Source: Amycolatopsis sp. DSM 110486
GTDB taxonomy: Bacteria; Actinomycetota; Actinomycetes; Mycobacteriales; Pseudonocardiaceae
Direction of reading: 5' to 3'
DNA length: 64,000 nt
Assembly (NCBI RefSeq): GCF_019468465.1
Contig: NZ_CP080519.1
Location: forward strand, 2,495,001 to 2,559,000
Below the pieces are notes generated by a model. It was not told the origin of the DNA, made no database searches, and was given only the letters and a program-made list of their open reading frames with translations. A program made the position numbers and the translations under genes. Of the stretch, positions 56,397 to 64,000 are shown in pieces; position 1 is the first letter of the stretch; the number at the start of each line of letters is the position of its first letter.

Positions 56397-57479
56397 TCAG
56401 CCCGCCGCGCGAAGGCGCTCCGCGATCTGCTCGGGCGTGGCGTCGTTGATCCACACGGCCATGCCGGACTCGGAACCCGCGAGGTACTTGAGCTTGTCCT
56501 TGGCCCGCAACACGGAGAACAGCTCGAGGTGCAGCCACGCCAGGTCGCGGTCGCGCCGCACGGGTGCCTGGTGCCACGCGGCGATGTAGGGCAACGGGCG
56601 GTCGTACAACGCGTCGCAGCGGCGCAGCACGTCGAGGTACACGCGGGCGAAGTCGTCGCGCTCGGCGTCGGTGAGCGCGGGAATGTCGGGCACCTGGCGG
56701 TGCGGCACGACCTGGATGTGCACCGGCCAGCGCGCGGCCGGCGGCACGAACGCCGTCCAGTGCTCGCCTTCCACAAGCACGCGCGCGCCGGACTTCTGCT
56801 CGGCCGCCAGCACGTCGCCCATCACCGCGCGCCCGTGTTCTTCGCGGTACGCGCGCGCGACGTCGAGCATCCGCTCGGTTTTGGGCGTGACGAAGGGGTA
56901 GCCGTAGATCTGGCCGTGGGGGTGCGAGAGCGTCACGCCGATCTCTTCGCCGCGGTTCTCGAACGGGTAGACCTGCTCGACGCCCGGGGTCTCACCCAGT
57001 GCGAGCGTGCGGTCGGCCCACGCGTCCACGACGAGGCGCACGCGTTCGGGGCTCAGCTGGGAGAACGAGCCGCCGTGGTCGCTGGAGAAGCACACGACCT
57101 CGCAGCGCGCGCGGCCCGGCGCCGTCGGCACGAGGCCGAGCTCGTCCACAGTGGACGGATCGCCGTGCGCGTTCTGGGAAAAGGACGGGAACCGGTTCTC
57201 GAACACGACCACGTCGTAGTCGGGCTCCGGGATCTCCGTGGGACGCCCCGGCGTCGTCGGATCGAGCGGGCACAGGTCGGCCGGCGGCTTGTAGGTGCGC
57301 GTCTGCCGGTGCGCGGCCATGGCGACCCACTCACGGGTCAGCGGGTCGAGGCGGATCTCCGACGCCGCGGCCACCGGCGGGAGGTCGCGGGTGTCCTCGG
57401 CGGTGCGCTCGTGGTCGCCGTCGTGGTCGAAGTAGATGATCTCCCGGCCGTCCGCCAGGTGTCGCAAGGTGCGTTTCAC
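56397..57479 (-). CDS. galT: Galactose-1-phosphate uridylyltransferase
   Basis: A 360-aa GalT. The active-site motif HxHxQ is seen in ARWPVHIQVVPHRQVPD, preceded by LVEGEHWTAFVPP; LSHPHGQIYGYPF and FENRFPSF match conserved substrate loops. It exchanges UMP between UDP-glucose and galactose-1-phosphate, linking to galU. GTG 57479 overlaps the stop of the DeoR regulator (GTGA), so regulator and enzyme are co-translated. Confidence 0.92.
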   Translation of the reverse strand: MKRTLRHLADGREIIYFDHDGDHERTAEDTRDLPPVAAASEIRLDPLTREWVAMAAHRQTRTYKPPADLCPLDPTTPGRPTEIPEPDYDVVVFENRFPSFSQNAHGDPSTVDELGLVPTAPGRARCEVVCFSSDHGGSFSQLSPERVRLVVDAWADRTLALGETPGVEQVYPFENRGEEIGVTLSHPHGQIYGYPFVTPKTERMLDVARAYREEHGRAVMGDVLAAEQKSGARVLVEGEHWTAFVPPAARWPVHIQVVPHRQVPDIPALTDAERDDFARVYLDVLRRCDALYDRPLPYIAAWHQAPVRRDRDLAWLHLELFSVLRAKDKLKYLAGSESGMAVWINDATPEQIAERLRAAG

Positions 57480-58282
57480 GCGTCTTCTGCCTCGAGGTTC
57501 TCCGCCGTTTCGGCGATCATCAGTTCTCCGACCCGCTCGGTGAGGCTCTCCCTCGCCGAGTCGGGAAGTCCGTCGTCGGTCACCACGACGTGGGCCTCTT
57601 CGAGGTCGGCGATCGTGGAGATGCCGACGGTGCCCCACTTCGTGTGGTCGGCGAGCACCACCAGCCGCCGGCCGGCCTCGACGAGCGCGCGGTCGGTCTC
57701 GCTCTCGGTGAGGTTCGGGGTGGTGAACCCGGCACCCTCGGCCATGCCGTGCACGCCGAGGAAAACGAGGTCCAGGTGCAGCGAACGCAGGCTGTGCACG
57801 GCGACCGGGCCGACGAGCGCGTCGGACGGCGTGCGCACGCCGCCGGTGAGCACCACCGTGCGGTCGGGTTGCGTGGACGCGCGCAGCACGTCGGCGACCT
57901 GGATGGAGTTGGTGACGATGGTCAGCCCCGGGATGGGGTCGAGCGCGCGGGCCAGCGTCCACGTGGTGGTGCCGGCGGACAGGCCGATCGCGGTGCCCGG
58001 CTTGACCAGGCCGGCGGCGAGCTCGGCGATGGCCTCCTTCTGGGCGCGCTGGCGCACGGACTTCGCCTCGAAGCCGGGCTCGTCCGTGCTCTTGCCGACC
58101 ACCGAGGTCGCGCCGCCGTAGACCTTCTCGACCAGGCCGCGGCCTGCGAGCACGTCGAGGTCGCGGCGCACCGTCATGTCGGATACGCCGAGCCGCGCAA
58201 CGAGGTCACTGACGCGGACCGCACCGGTCCGGCGTGCCTCCTCGAGGATCACCGCCTGTCGCTGACGTGCGAGCACCGCCAC
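57476..58282 (-). CDS. DeoR/GlpR-family sugar-metabolism repressor
   Basis: A 268-aa protein. The N-terminal helix-turn-helix RQRQAVILEEARRTGAVRVSDLVARLGVSDMTVRRDLDVLAGRGLVEKVYGGAT is textbook DeoR. The C-terminal sugar-phosphate-binding domain has LSAGTTTWTLARAL and VLTGGVRTPSDALVGPVA. As the first gene of the galT operon it probably responds to a galactose-derived phosphate and represses its own operon; the AT-rich 58290-58335 upstream region is where an operator should lie. Confidence 0.88.
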   Translation of the reverse strand: MAVLARQRQAVILEEARRTGAVRVSDLVARLGVSDMTVRRDLDVLAGRGLVEKVYGGATSVVGKSTDEPGFEAKSVRQRAQKEAIAELAAGLVKPGTAIGLSAGTTTWTLARALDPIPGLTIVTNSIQVADVLRASTQPDRTVVLTGGVRTPSDALVGPVAVHSLRSLHLDLVFLGVHGMAEGAGFTTPNLTESETDRALVEAGRRLVVLADHTKWGTVGISTIADLEEAHVVVTDDGLPDSARESLTERVGELMIAETAENLEAEDA

Positions 58283-58380
58283 TCCTCAAGCACGAACCAT
58301 CAACCACACAAAATCCTACACGATCAAACATGCGGTGTGCGGGACGTGCCACGCGGAGCATCCCCCGGACGGGCAAGGAG

Positions 58381-59811
58381 TCAGCCTGGAGCGCCCGGCA
58401 GCCGGATCGTGAGCAGCGCTCCACCTTCCGGGGCGTGCATGGCGTAGACCGCGCCGCCGTGGCGTTCGGTGGCCTGCTTCACGATCGACAGGCCGAGGCC
58501 GGAACCCGGCAGCGTACGGGCTTCAGAGGAGCGGTAGAAGCGGTCGAACACCTTGGGCAGGTCCTCCTCGGCGATGCCTGGGCCGGAGTCGGCGACCTCG
58601 ACCACGGCCGTTCCGTCACCGAGGGGCCGCAGCGTCACCCGCACGCGCGAACCGGACGGCGAGAACTTGACGGCGTTGTCCAGCAGGTTCAGCACGGCCC
58701 GTTCGAGGGAGCTGTTGTCGCCGGTGAGGACCCACGGCTGCAGGTCCACTTCGAACTCGATGTCCCCGGCGCGGCGGCGGGCGCGGTCGAGCGCGCGCTC
58801 GACGACCTCGACCAGCTCCACGCGTTCGGTCTGCTCGCGCGGCTCGTCCTGGCGGGCGAGCTCCACGAGGTCGCCGATGAGCTGGGTGAGCTCGTCGAGC
58901 TGCCCGCGGATGTCGGCCTCGATGTCGGCGCGGTCCTCCTCCGGCAGCGAGCGGGCGCCCGGCCGGCTGGCCGAGAGCAGCAGCTCCAGGTTGGTACGCA
59001 AGGAAGTCAGCGGCGTGCGTAGCTCGTGGCCGGCGTCGGCGACGAGCTGGCGTTGCCGTTCCTGGGAGACGGCGACCGTGCCGAGCATCGTGTTGAAGCT
59101 CTGGGTGAGGCGGGCGAGCTCGTCGTCGCCGCTCACGGGAATCGGCCGCAGGTCGCCGGTGGCGGCGACGCGCTCGGCGGCCGACGTCAGCCGGTCGACG
59201 GGCCGCAGCCCGGTGCGCGCCACGGCCGTGCCGGCACCGGCGGCGACCACGATCCCGGCGCCGCCGACGAGGAAGAGGACGACCGCCAGCTCGTTGAGCG
59301 TGCGTTTCGTCGGCTCCATCGACTGCGCGAGCACCATGGCCTCGCCGTGCCCGGACGGCAGTGCGACCACGCGCGTGTCCGTGGACAGGTCGGTGCGCAG
59401 CGACTGCGGCGACTCCCCCGTGGCCACCGCGAGCTCCTGGGGGCCGTACGGCGGCGGCGAGCCGGCCTGCGGGTAGATCAGCTTGTTGCTGTACGCGTTG
59501 AGCTGGCCGATCTGCAGGTCGGCGCTCGCCAGGAACGCGCCGGGCACCTGTTCGAGCTGCGTCTGCACCGGCGGCGAGTTCACGGCCGCCTGGGCGCGCG
59601 CGAGCAGGTTGTCGTCGAGCTGCTGGTAGAGGTTGCTCGACACGATCATGTACGCGCCCAGCGACACGAGCGCCACGGCGCCGGCCACGCAGGCGGCGGC
59701 CAGCAGCGTCACGCGGCCGCGCAGCGAGAAGCGGCGCGTGCCCCAGCGGTCGCCGCGCGGGTCGGTGACGTCGACGGTCGAAACGGCGGTGCCCTTGGGG
59801 GCGTCGGTCAC
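58381..59811 (-). CDS. mprB: MprB-like sensor histidine kinase
   Basis: A 476-aa kinase. TM1 near residue 38 ([24 protein letters not shown]), an extracytoplasmic sensor of about 120 residues, TM2 ([20 protein letters not shown]), HAMP, HisKA box [26 protein letters not shown]-box [12 protein letters not shown] and G-box [18 protein letters not shown]. Layout and neighbours match mycobacterial MprB, an envelope-stress sensor. GTG 59811 overlaps the regulator stop (GTGA). Orthology inferred from synteny. Confidence 0.82.
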   Translation of the reverse strand: MTDAPKGTAVSTVDVTDPRGDRWGTRRFSLRGRVTLLAAACVAGAVALVSLGAYMIVSSNLYQQLDDNLLARAQAAVNSPPVQTQLEQVPGAFLASADLQIGQLNAYSNKLIYPQAGSPPPYGPQELAVATGESPQSLRTDLSTDTRVVALPSGHGEAMVLAQSMEPTKRTLNELAVVLFLVGGAGIVVAAGAGTAVARTGLRPVDRLTSAAERVAATGDLRPIPVSGDDELARLTQSFNTMLGTVAVSQERQRQLVADAGHELRTPLTSLRTNLELLLSASRPGARSLPEEDRADIEADIRGQLDELTQLIGDLVELARQDEPREQTERVELVEVVERALDRARRRAGDIEFEVDLQPWVLTGDNSSLERAVLNLLDNAVKFSPSGSRVRVTLRPLGDGTAVVEVADSGPGIAEEDLPKVFDRFYRSSEARTLPGSGLGLSIVKQATERHGGAVYAMHAPEGGALLTIRLPGAPG

Positions 59812-60500
59812 GGCGGGGTTTCGCGCAGGACGTAGCCCACTCCCCGCACCGTGTGGATCAGCCTCGGTTCGTTGCCGGCTTCCGTCTTGCGACGCAAATA
59901 GCCGACGTAGACCTCCAGCGCGTTGCCCGACGTCGGGAAGTCGTAACCCCATACTTCCTCCAGAATCCTTCCGCGGGTCAGCACGTGCTTGGGGTACGAG
60001 AGGAACAACTCGAGCAGCGCGAACTCGGTACGGGTGAGGCTGATCTCGCGGCCGCCGCGGCGGACTTCGCGAGTGCCGGGGTCCAGCGTGAGGTCGGCGA
60101 ACGACAGCACCTCGCTCGTCTCGCCCTGCTGGGGGTCCGGCACGGCGCGGCGCAGCAGCGCGCGCAGGCGGGCCAGCAGTTCTTCGAGGGCGAACGGTTT
60201 GGGCAGGTAGTCGTCGGCGCCGGCGTCGAGGCCGGAGACCCGGTCGGAGACGGTGTCGCGGGCGGTCAGCACGAGAATGGGCAGGTCGTCGCCGGTGCTG
60301 CGCAGGCGGCGGGCCACCTCGAGCCCGTCGAGGCGCGGCATCATCACGTCCAGCACCATCGCGTCCGGCCGGTTGGCGATGATCGTCTCCAGGGCCTGCG
60401 CACCGTCGCTGGCGAGCTCGACGGTGTACCCGTTGAACTCCAGGGACCGCCTGAGCGACTCACGGACGGCTCGATCGTCGTCCACCACAAGGATGCGCAT
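59808..60500 (-). CDS. mprA: MprA-like OmpR-family response regulator
   Basis: A 230-aa protein. Receiver: [14 protein letters not shown], phospho-Asp in [14 protein letters not shown], Lys in [11 protein letters not shown]. Winged helix: [35 protein letters not shown] and [12 protein letters not shown] ... [11 protein letters not shown]. In mycobacteria MprA controls pepD and sigma factors; the HtrA gene 3.5 kb away is a plausible target. First gene of the operon. Confidence 0.85.
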   Translation of the reverse strand: MRILVVDDDRAVRESLRRSLEFNGYTVELASDGAQALETIIANRPDAMVLDVMMPRLDGLEVARRLRSTGDDLPILVLTARDTVSDRVSGLDAGADDYLPKPFALEELLARLRALLRRAVPDPQQGETSEVLSFADLTLDPGTREVRRGGREISLTRTEFALLELFLSYPKHVLTRGRILEEVWGYDFPTSGNALEVYVGYLRRKTEAGNEPRLIHTVRGVGYVLRETPP

Positions 60501-60552
60501 GACGTCAGTCTTACGCAGAGTGCTGAGACCCGCCTAAGAACACACGCAGAAC

Positions 60553-61173
60553 TCACAAAGAGTCGGTATCACCAGGCCGGGCCACCGGCGCGTTCCAGTG
60601 CCGCCACAGAGCCACCAGCCGAATCGTTACCACCACGGCCGCCGCGACGACCGTGACCACACTCGACGGCAGTGGCAGAGCGTGACCGATCGCGACGAGC
60701 ACCGCCCCTGCGAGCGCGGCGACGGCGTAGATCTCCTTGCGGAGGACCAGCGGGATCTCGCGCAGCAGCAGGTCACGCAGTGCGCCGCCGCCGATGCCGC
60801 TGGTCATGCCGATCAGGCACGCGGCGTAGGCGGTGGCGCCGGCGTTGAGCGCGATCGTCGTGCCGGCCGTCGAGAAGACGCCCAGGCCCAGCGCGTCGGC
60901 GAGCAGCACCGCGCGCCTCAGCCGCGCGACCTGGGGGTGGAACGCGAACACGACCAGCGCCGTCGCCGCGCAGACGGCGAGGTACGGCCAGTTCCGCAAC
61001 GTCGTGGGCGGGTGGATGCCGAGCAGGACGTCACGGATGATGCCGCCGCCCAGCGCCGTGGTGAGGCCGACGACGATCACGCCGAACACGTCGAGGCGCG
61101 CCCGGACGGCGGCCAGCGCCCCGGACGCCGCGAACGCCACCAGCCCGAGCAGCTCGAGCGCGGTCAGGACCAT
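60553..61173 (-). CDS. TRIC/UPF0126-type membrane channel
   Basis: A 206-aa protein with seven hydrophobic helices and two copies of the family repeat: ALGGGIIRDVLLG in the first half and GIGGGALRDLLLREIP in the second, each with the GGG..RD signature. Bacterial members are potassium-permeable TRIC-like channels; some annotated as glycine transporters. The gene lies 52 bp from mprA and 3 bp from the upstream regulator gene. Confidence 0.85.
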   Translation of the reverse strand: MVLTALELLGLVAFAASGALAAVRARLDVFGVIVVGLTTALGGGIIRDVLLGIHPPTTLRNWPYLAVCAATALVVFAFHPQVARLRRAVLLADALGLGVFSTAGTTIALNAGATAYAACLIGMTSGIGGGALRDLLLREIPLVLRKEIYAVAALAGAVLVAIGHALPLPSSVVTVVAAAVVVTIRLVALWRHWNAPVARPGDTDSL

Positions 61174-61176
61174 CCG

Positions 61177-61830
61177 CTACTGGTCGAGCAGCCCGCCGCG
61201 GTAGGCCAGCAGCGCGGCCTGCACGCGGTTGGCGGCACCGATCTTGGAGAGCACCGCGGACACATACCCCTTGACCGTGGCCTCCGACAGGTGCAGCCGC
61301 CCGCCGATCTCCGCGTTCGACAGCCCCTGCCCGATCAGCGCGACAACCTCGCGCTCGCGTTCGGACAGCGACGCCAGGAGTTTGCGCGCCGGCTGCGCGG
61401 CCCGCTGCTCGTCGCGATGGGACTGGACCATGCGCGCCGCCACGCCCGGGTCCAGCACGGCGCCGCCTTTGGCCAGGTCACGGATGGCGCGCAGGAGAGC
61501 CGAGGGGTCGATGTCCTTCAGCAGGAAGCCATTGGCCCCGAGCCGCAGCGCGAGGCTCACGTACTCGTCGATGTCGAACGTCGTCAGCATCGCGACCATC
61601 GGCGGGTCCGGCAGCGCGAGGATGGCCCGCAGCGCGCGGATCCCGTCATCGGGTGCCCGCATCTTGATGTCGAGCAACGCCACGTCGGGGTGGTAGCGCC
61701 GCGCCACCTCCACCGCGGATCTGCCGTCGCTCGCTTCACCCACGATCTCGATGTCCGCGGCCCCGGACATCATGGCGCGCAGGCCCGAACGAACCAGTTC
61801 CTCGTCGTCCGCGAACATGAGCTTGATCAA
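61177..61830 (-). CDS. Orphan NarL-family response regulator
   Basis: A 217-aa protein. Receiver with MFADDEELVRSGL, phospho-Asp in DVALLDIKMRAPDDG, Lys in LLKDIDPSAL; LuxR helix-turn-helix LSEREREVVALIGQGLSNAEIGGRLHLSEATVKGYVSAVLSKIGA. No kinase gene is adjacent, so it is an orphan or its partner lies elsewhere. It precedes the TRIC gene by 3 bp, suggesting one transcript. Confidence 0.88.
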   Translation of the reverse strand: MIKLMFADDEELVRSGLRAMMSGAADIEIVGEASDGRSAVEVARRYHPDVALLDIKMRAPDDGIRALRAILALPDPPMVAMLTTFDIDEYVSLALRLGANGFLLKDIDPSALLRAIRDLAKGGAVLDPGVAARMVQSHRDEQRAAQPARKLLASLSEREREVVALIGQGLSNAEIGGRLHLSEATVKGYVSAVLSKIGAANRVQAALLAYRGGLLDQ

Positions 61831-62128
61831 CGAAGCCCTCCGGCAGCCGGTGGTCGAAGCGGTTCCCCGCTTCCCGTTAAGGAAGATTACCTACTGTTGT
61901 TCAAGGTTTCGAAACCAGACACGACCAGGTGACGTGACTGGTCCGGCCGGGTCCCTGATCGTGCTGGTCCCCGCCTACCGGGGTCCCCCACACGGGCGAC
62001 GCCATCGGTCGGGCGCGCAGGTGGTTCCGGACCCGCGGCCACCCGGCGTGCGGGGTGGGCGTCCGGACTCGACAGAAAAGGCAGAAAGAGTGAGTACTCC
62101 TCCTGCCACTCCCAACCTATAGCGCACC
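61831..62128. other. Intergenic region between the orphan regulator and rph
   Basis: About 400 bp lie between two divergent genes. The part near the regulator is AT-richer (TTAAGGAAGATTACCTACTGTTG around 61879) and should hold its promoter; GTTTCGAAAC at 61907 is a 10-bp palindrome. The rest is GC-rich without a convincing ORF. The rph control element begins at 62129. Confidence 0.4.
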
Positions 62129-62150
62129 CCCGGCCTTGCGGCAAGACCCC
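62129..62150 (+). promoter_or_regulatory. Rifamycin-associated element (RAE) upstream of rph
   Basis: GGCCTTGCGGCAAGACC (62132-62148), flanked by C-runs, is an inverted repeat with arms CTTGC/GCAAG. It closely matches the published RAE core (GGGGCTTGCGGCAAGGCCCC) found before rifamycin-inactivating genes of actinomycetes. It lies about 85 bp before the rph GTG, so rifamycin-inducible expression is expected. Confidence 0.8.
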
Positions 62151-62233
62151 GGTGGTCCTGCAAAATCGTCGGCTCGGCCGGAATTCGCGGAGCTCTTCGC
62201 GCCGGCGACCATCGAAGTACGGGGGAACCAATA

Positions 62234-64000
62234 GTGAGCGGGACCGAGCTCGTGCTGGATTTCCGGGAGATCGACCGGGACCAGATCGACCTCGTCGGGG
62301 GCAAGGGCGCACATCTGGGGGAGCTTTCACGGATCGACGGCGTCCGCGTACCGCCCGGGTACTGCGTGACGACGCATGCTTTCCGCCGGGTGCTGGCGGG
62401 AGTGCCGGAGCTCGGAAGCGGTCTGGACCGGCTGGCGCGGCTGGACCCCGACGACCGGGAGACGATCGCCGCCCTGAGCGGCCAGGTGCGCGAGGCCGTT
62501 TCCGCGGCCGCCATTCCGGACGACCTCGCGGCGGCACTGCTCGCGCCGCTGAGCCGGCTGGACGAAAGCGCGGCCTACGCCGTGCGTTCCAGCGCGACGG
62601 CCGAAGACCTGCCGACGGCCTCGTTCGCGGGCCAGCAGGACACGTACCTGAACGTCGTCGGGCCGGCGGCGATCCTCGAGCACATCCGGCTGTGCTGGGC
62701 CTCGCTGTTCACCGACCGGGCCGTGACCTACCGCCTGCGCAACGGTTTCGACCACCGCCGGGTCCACATGGCCGTGGTGGTTCAGCGGATGGTGCTGTCA
62801 GAAGCGTCCGGGATCCTGTTCACGGCCGACCCCATCACGTCGAACCGGAAGGTCACGACCGTCGACGCGGGTTTCGGCCTCGGCGAGGCGCTCGTTTCCG
62901 GGCTGGTGAACGCCGACAGCTACCGGGTGCGCGAAGGGGAAATCGTCAAGAAGACGGTGTCGGCCAAGCAGCTCGCCATCCACGCGTTGCCCGGCGGCGG
63001 CACCCGGAAGGACGCGCTCGCACCGGAAGACCAGGAGCGCCCGGCGCTGACCGACGAGCAGGTGCTGCAGTTGGAGCGGCTGGGCCGCCGCATCGAGGCG
63101 CACTTCGGCCGGCCCCAGGACATCGAGTGGTGCCTGGCCGACAGTGAGCTCCAGATCGTGCAGAGCCGGCCGATCACCACACTGTTCCCGATCCCGCCCG
63201 CCGCCGACGACGGCAACCACGTCTACCTCTCCGTCGGGCACCAGCAGATGATGACCGACGCGATGCGGCCGCTCGGCCTGTCCGTGTGGCAGCTGACCAC
63301 ACCACGGCCCATGGCGGAGGCGGGCAGCCGGCTGTTCGTCGACGCCACCCCCGGCCTCGCGACGAAGGCCGGACGCGCCGGGTACCTGGAGATGATGGGG
63401 GCGTCGGACCCGCTGATGCGCGACGCGCTGCAGACGGTGCTCGACCGGGGTTTCCTGCCGGAGCCGACGGAGGGCGGCGCCGCGCCGCTGCCGTTCGGCG
63501 TCGCACCCGAGCCGATCGAGACGGACCCCGCGATCGTCCGCGGGCTGATCGCGGAGAGCACGGCGTCCCTGGCCGCGCTCGAGCGTGAGATCCGGGAGAA
63601 ACGCGGCGCGGAGTTGTTCGATTTCATCCTCGCGGATCTGCAGGAACTGCGGCGGCTGTTGTTCAATCCGCGCAGCCACCAGGCGATCATGGCCGGAATG
63701 GACGCGACGACGTGGCTGAACAAGCAGCTGCGCGAATGGCTGGGCGAGGAGAACGCCGCCGACACGCTTTCGCAGTCCGCGCCGGACAACGTCTCGTCGG
63801 AAATGGGCCTCGCCCTGCTGGACGTCGCCGACGTCCTCCGCCCGCACCCGGAAGTGGTGACGTTCCTCCGGACCGTGCGGGACGAAAGCTTCCTGGACGA
63901 ACTGCCCGCGCTGCCGGGCGGAAGTGAAGCGCGAAAGGCGATCCAGGGCTACTTGGACACGTACGGCATGCGTTGTGTCGGCGAAATCGACATCGCGCGG
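62234..64000 (+). CDS. rph: Rifamycin phosphotransferase (5' part, runs off the window)
   Basis: 589 codons of a PEP-synthase-like enzyme are visible. The ATP-binding domain shows LVGGKGAHLGELSRIDGVRVPPGYCVTTHAF, AYAVRSSATAEDLPTASFAGQQDTYLNV, FTADPITSNRKVTTVDAGFGLGEALVSG and QDIEWCLADSELQIVQSRPIT; a rifamycin-binding domain follows (SVGHQQMMTDAMRPLGLSVWQL). The third, His-carrying domain lies beyond position 64000. The second domain and the upstream RAE separate it from PpsA/PPDK. It inactivates rifamycins by phosphorylation. GTG 62234 follows GGGGGAA. Confidence 0.88.
   Translation, partial: MSGTELVLDFREIDRDQIDLVGGKGAHLGELSRIDGVRVPPGYCVTTHAFRRVLAGVPELGSGLDRLARLDPDDRETIAALSGQVREAVSAAAIPDDLAAALLAPLSRLDESAAYAVRSSATAEDLPTASFAGQQDTYLNVVGPAAILEHIRLCWASLFTDRAVTYRLRNGFDHRRVHMAVVVQRMVLSEASGILFTADPITSNRKVTTVDAGFGLGEALVSGLVNADSYRVREGEIVKKTVSAKQLAIHALPGGGTRKDALAPEDQERPALTDEQVLQLERLGRRIEAHFGRPQDIEWCLADSELQIVQSRPITTLFPIPPAADDGNHVYLSVGHQQMMTDAMRPLGLSVWQLTTPRPMAEAGSRLFVDATPGLATKAGRAGYLEMMGASDPLMRDALQTVLDRGFLPEPTEGGAAPLPFGVAPEPIETDPAIVRGLIAESTASLAALEREIREKRGAELFDFILADLQELRRLLFNPRSHQAIMAGMDATTWLNKQLREWLGEENAADTLSQSAPDNVSSEMGLALLDVADVLRPHPEVVTFLRTVRDESFLDELPALPGGSEARKAIQGYLDTYGMRCVGEIDIAR

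Noticed and set aside
59808..59952. Longer start for the MprB-like kinase
   Set aside because: It would overlap the response-regulator gene by 140 bp; the GTGA overlap at 59811 is the normal arrangement.
62234..64000. Phosphoenolpyruvate synthase (ppsA)
   Set aside because: The ATP-binding domain alone would fit, but the QQMMTDAMRPLGLS region and the RAE upstream point to rifamycin phosphotransferase.

Overview
The window is high-GC actinomycete DNA. Gene content points to Pseudonocardiaceae, probably an Amycolatopsis-like organism: there is a rifamycin phosphotransferase gene with a rifamycin-associated element, an mprAB/galU/moeA/mscL block in the order known from mycobacteria, frequent GTG starts, many 4-bp ATGA/GTGA gene overlaps and several apparently leaderless genes. 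No tool was run. Product names rest on reading motifs and on family knowledge.

Left chromosomal flank (1-10590): the end of a TetR gene; a NarL-type two-component pair; an FAD oxidoreductase; a DUF2786 protein; an acetyltransferase; an S-adenosylhomocysteinase-like gene preceded by a probable leaderless 24-codon ORF; a VOC/SnoaL/JAMM-like operon divergent from a LysR regulator; a second VOC protein; and a frameshifted D-Ala-D-Ala carboxypeptidase pseudogene. It ends at the transcription terminator that originally served the tRNA-Ala gene.

Integrated element (10591-38050, about 27.5 kb): an actinomycete integrative and conjugative element (AICE) inserted in the 3' end of tRNA-Ala(CGC), bounded by 45-bp direct repeats. 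Left to right it carries: (i) a cargo zone (11.1-16.2 kb) with an AspBHI/MspJI-type modification-dependent endonuclease, an unknown 230-aa protein, an IS481 transposase relic, and a low-GC cassette TIR + TM-macro + HIT, read here as a type II Thoeris anti-phage system with an extra HIT-family gene; (ii) a control zone (16.3-19.5 kb) with an XRE-Nudix regulator, a sugar-nucleotide epimerase, a small membrane protein and a GntR repressor with a palindromic operator; (iii) a long rightward block of mostly small genes (19.5-26.5 kb) including a Nudix hydrolase, an SsgA-like protein and Spd-like membrane proteins; (iv) the TraB/FtsK-type DNA translocase, followed by a possible clt; (v) a second block with three HExxH (M41-like) paralogues, a Prim-Pol replication protein and a P-loop helicase-like protein; (vi) a mirror-symmetric array of 8-bp repeats, a likely replication origin; and (vii) xis, int, a replacement terminator, attR and the intact tRNA.

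Right chromosomal flank (38081-64000): sepX/glpR, an acetyltransferase, moeA and galU leftward; then 5-formyl-THF cyclo-ligase, a Ruc-like zinc ribbon protein, a CpaB-like SAF protein and mscL rightward; moaB; an epimerase; an MBL hydrolase; an OmpR-type two-component pair; a membrane (GT-C-like) protein; a five-gene operon with two glycosyltransferase-like proteins, a methyltransferase, a fused membrane/molybdopterin oxidoreductase and a membrane protein; an HtrA protease; galT and a DeoR regulator; an mprAB-like pair; a TRIC-type channel; an orphan NarL regulator; and the start of rph, which runs off the window. Molybdenum-cofactor genes (moeA, moaB) and a molybdoenzyme therefore share this region, and the galT/galU/epimerase/glycosyltransferase genes suggest sugar-nucleotide and envelope functions.
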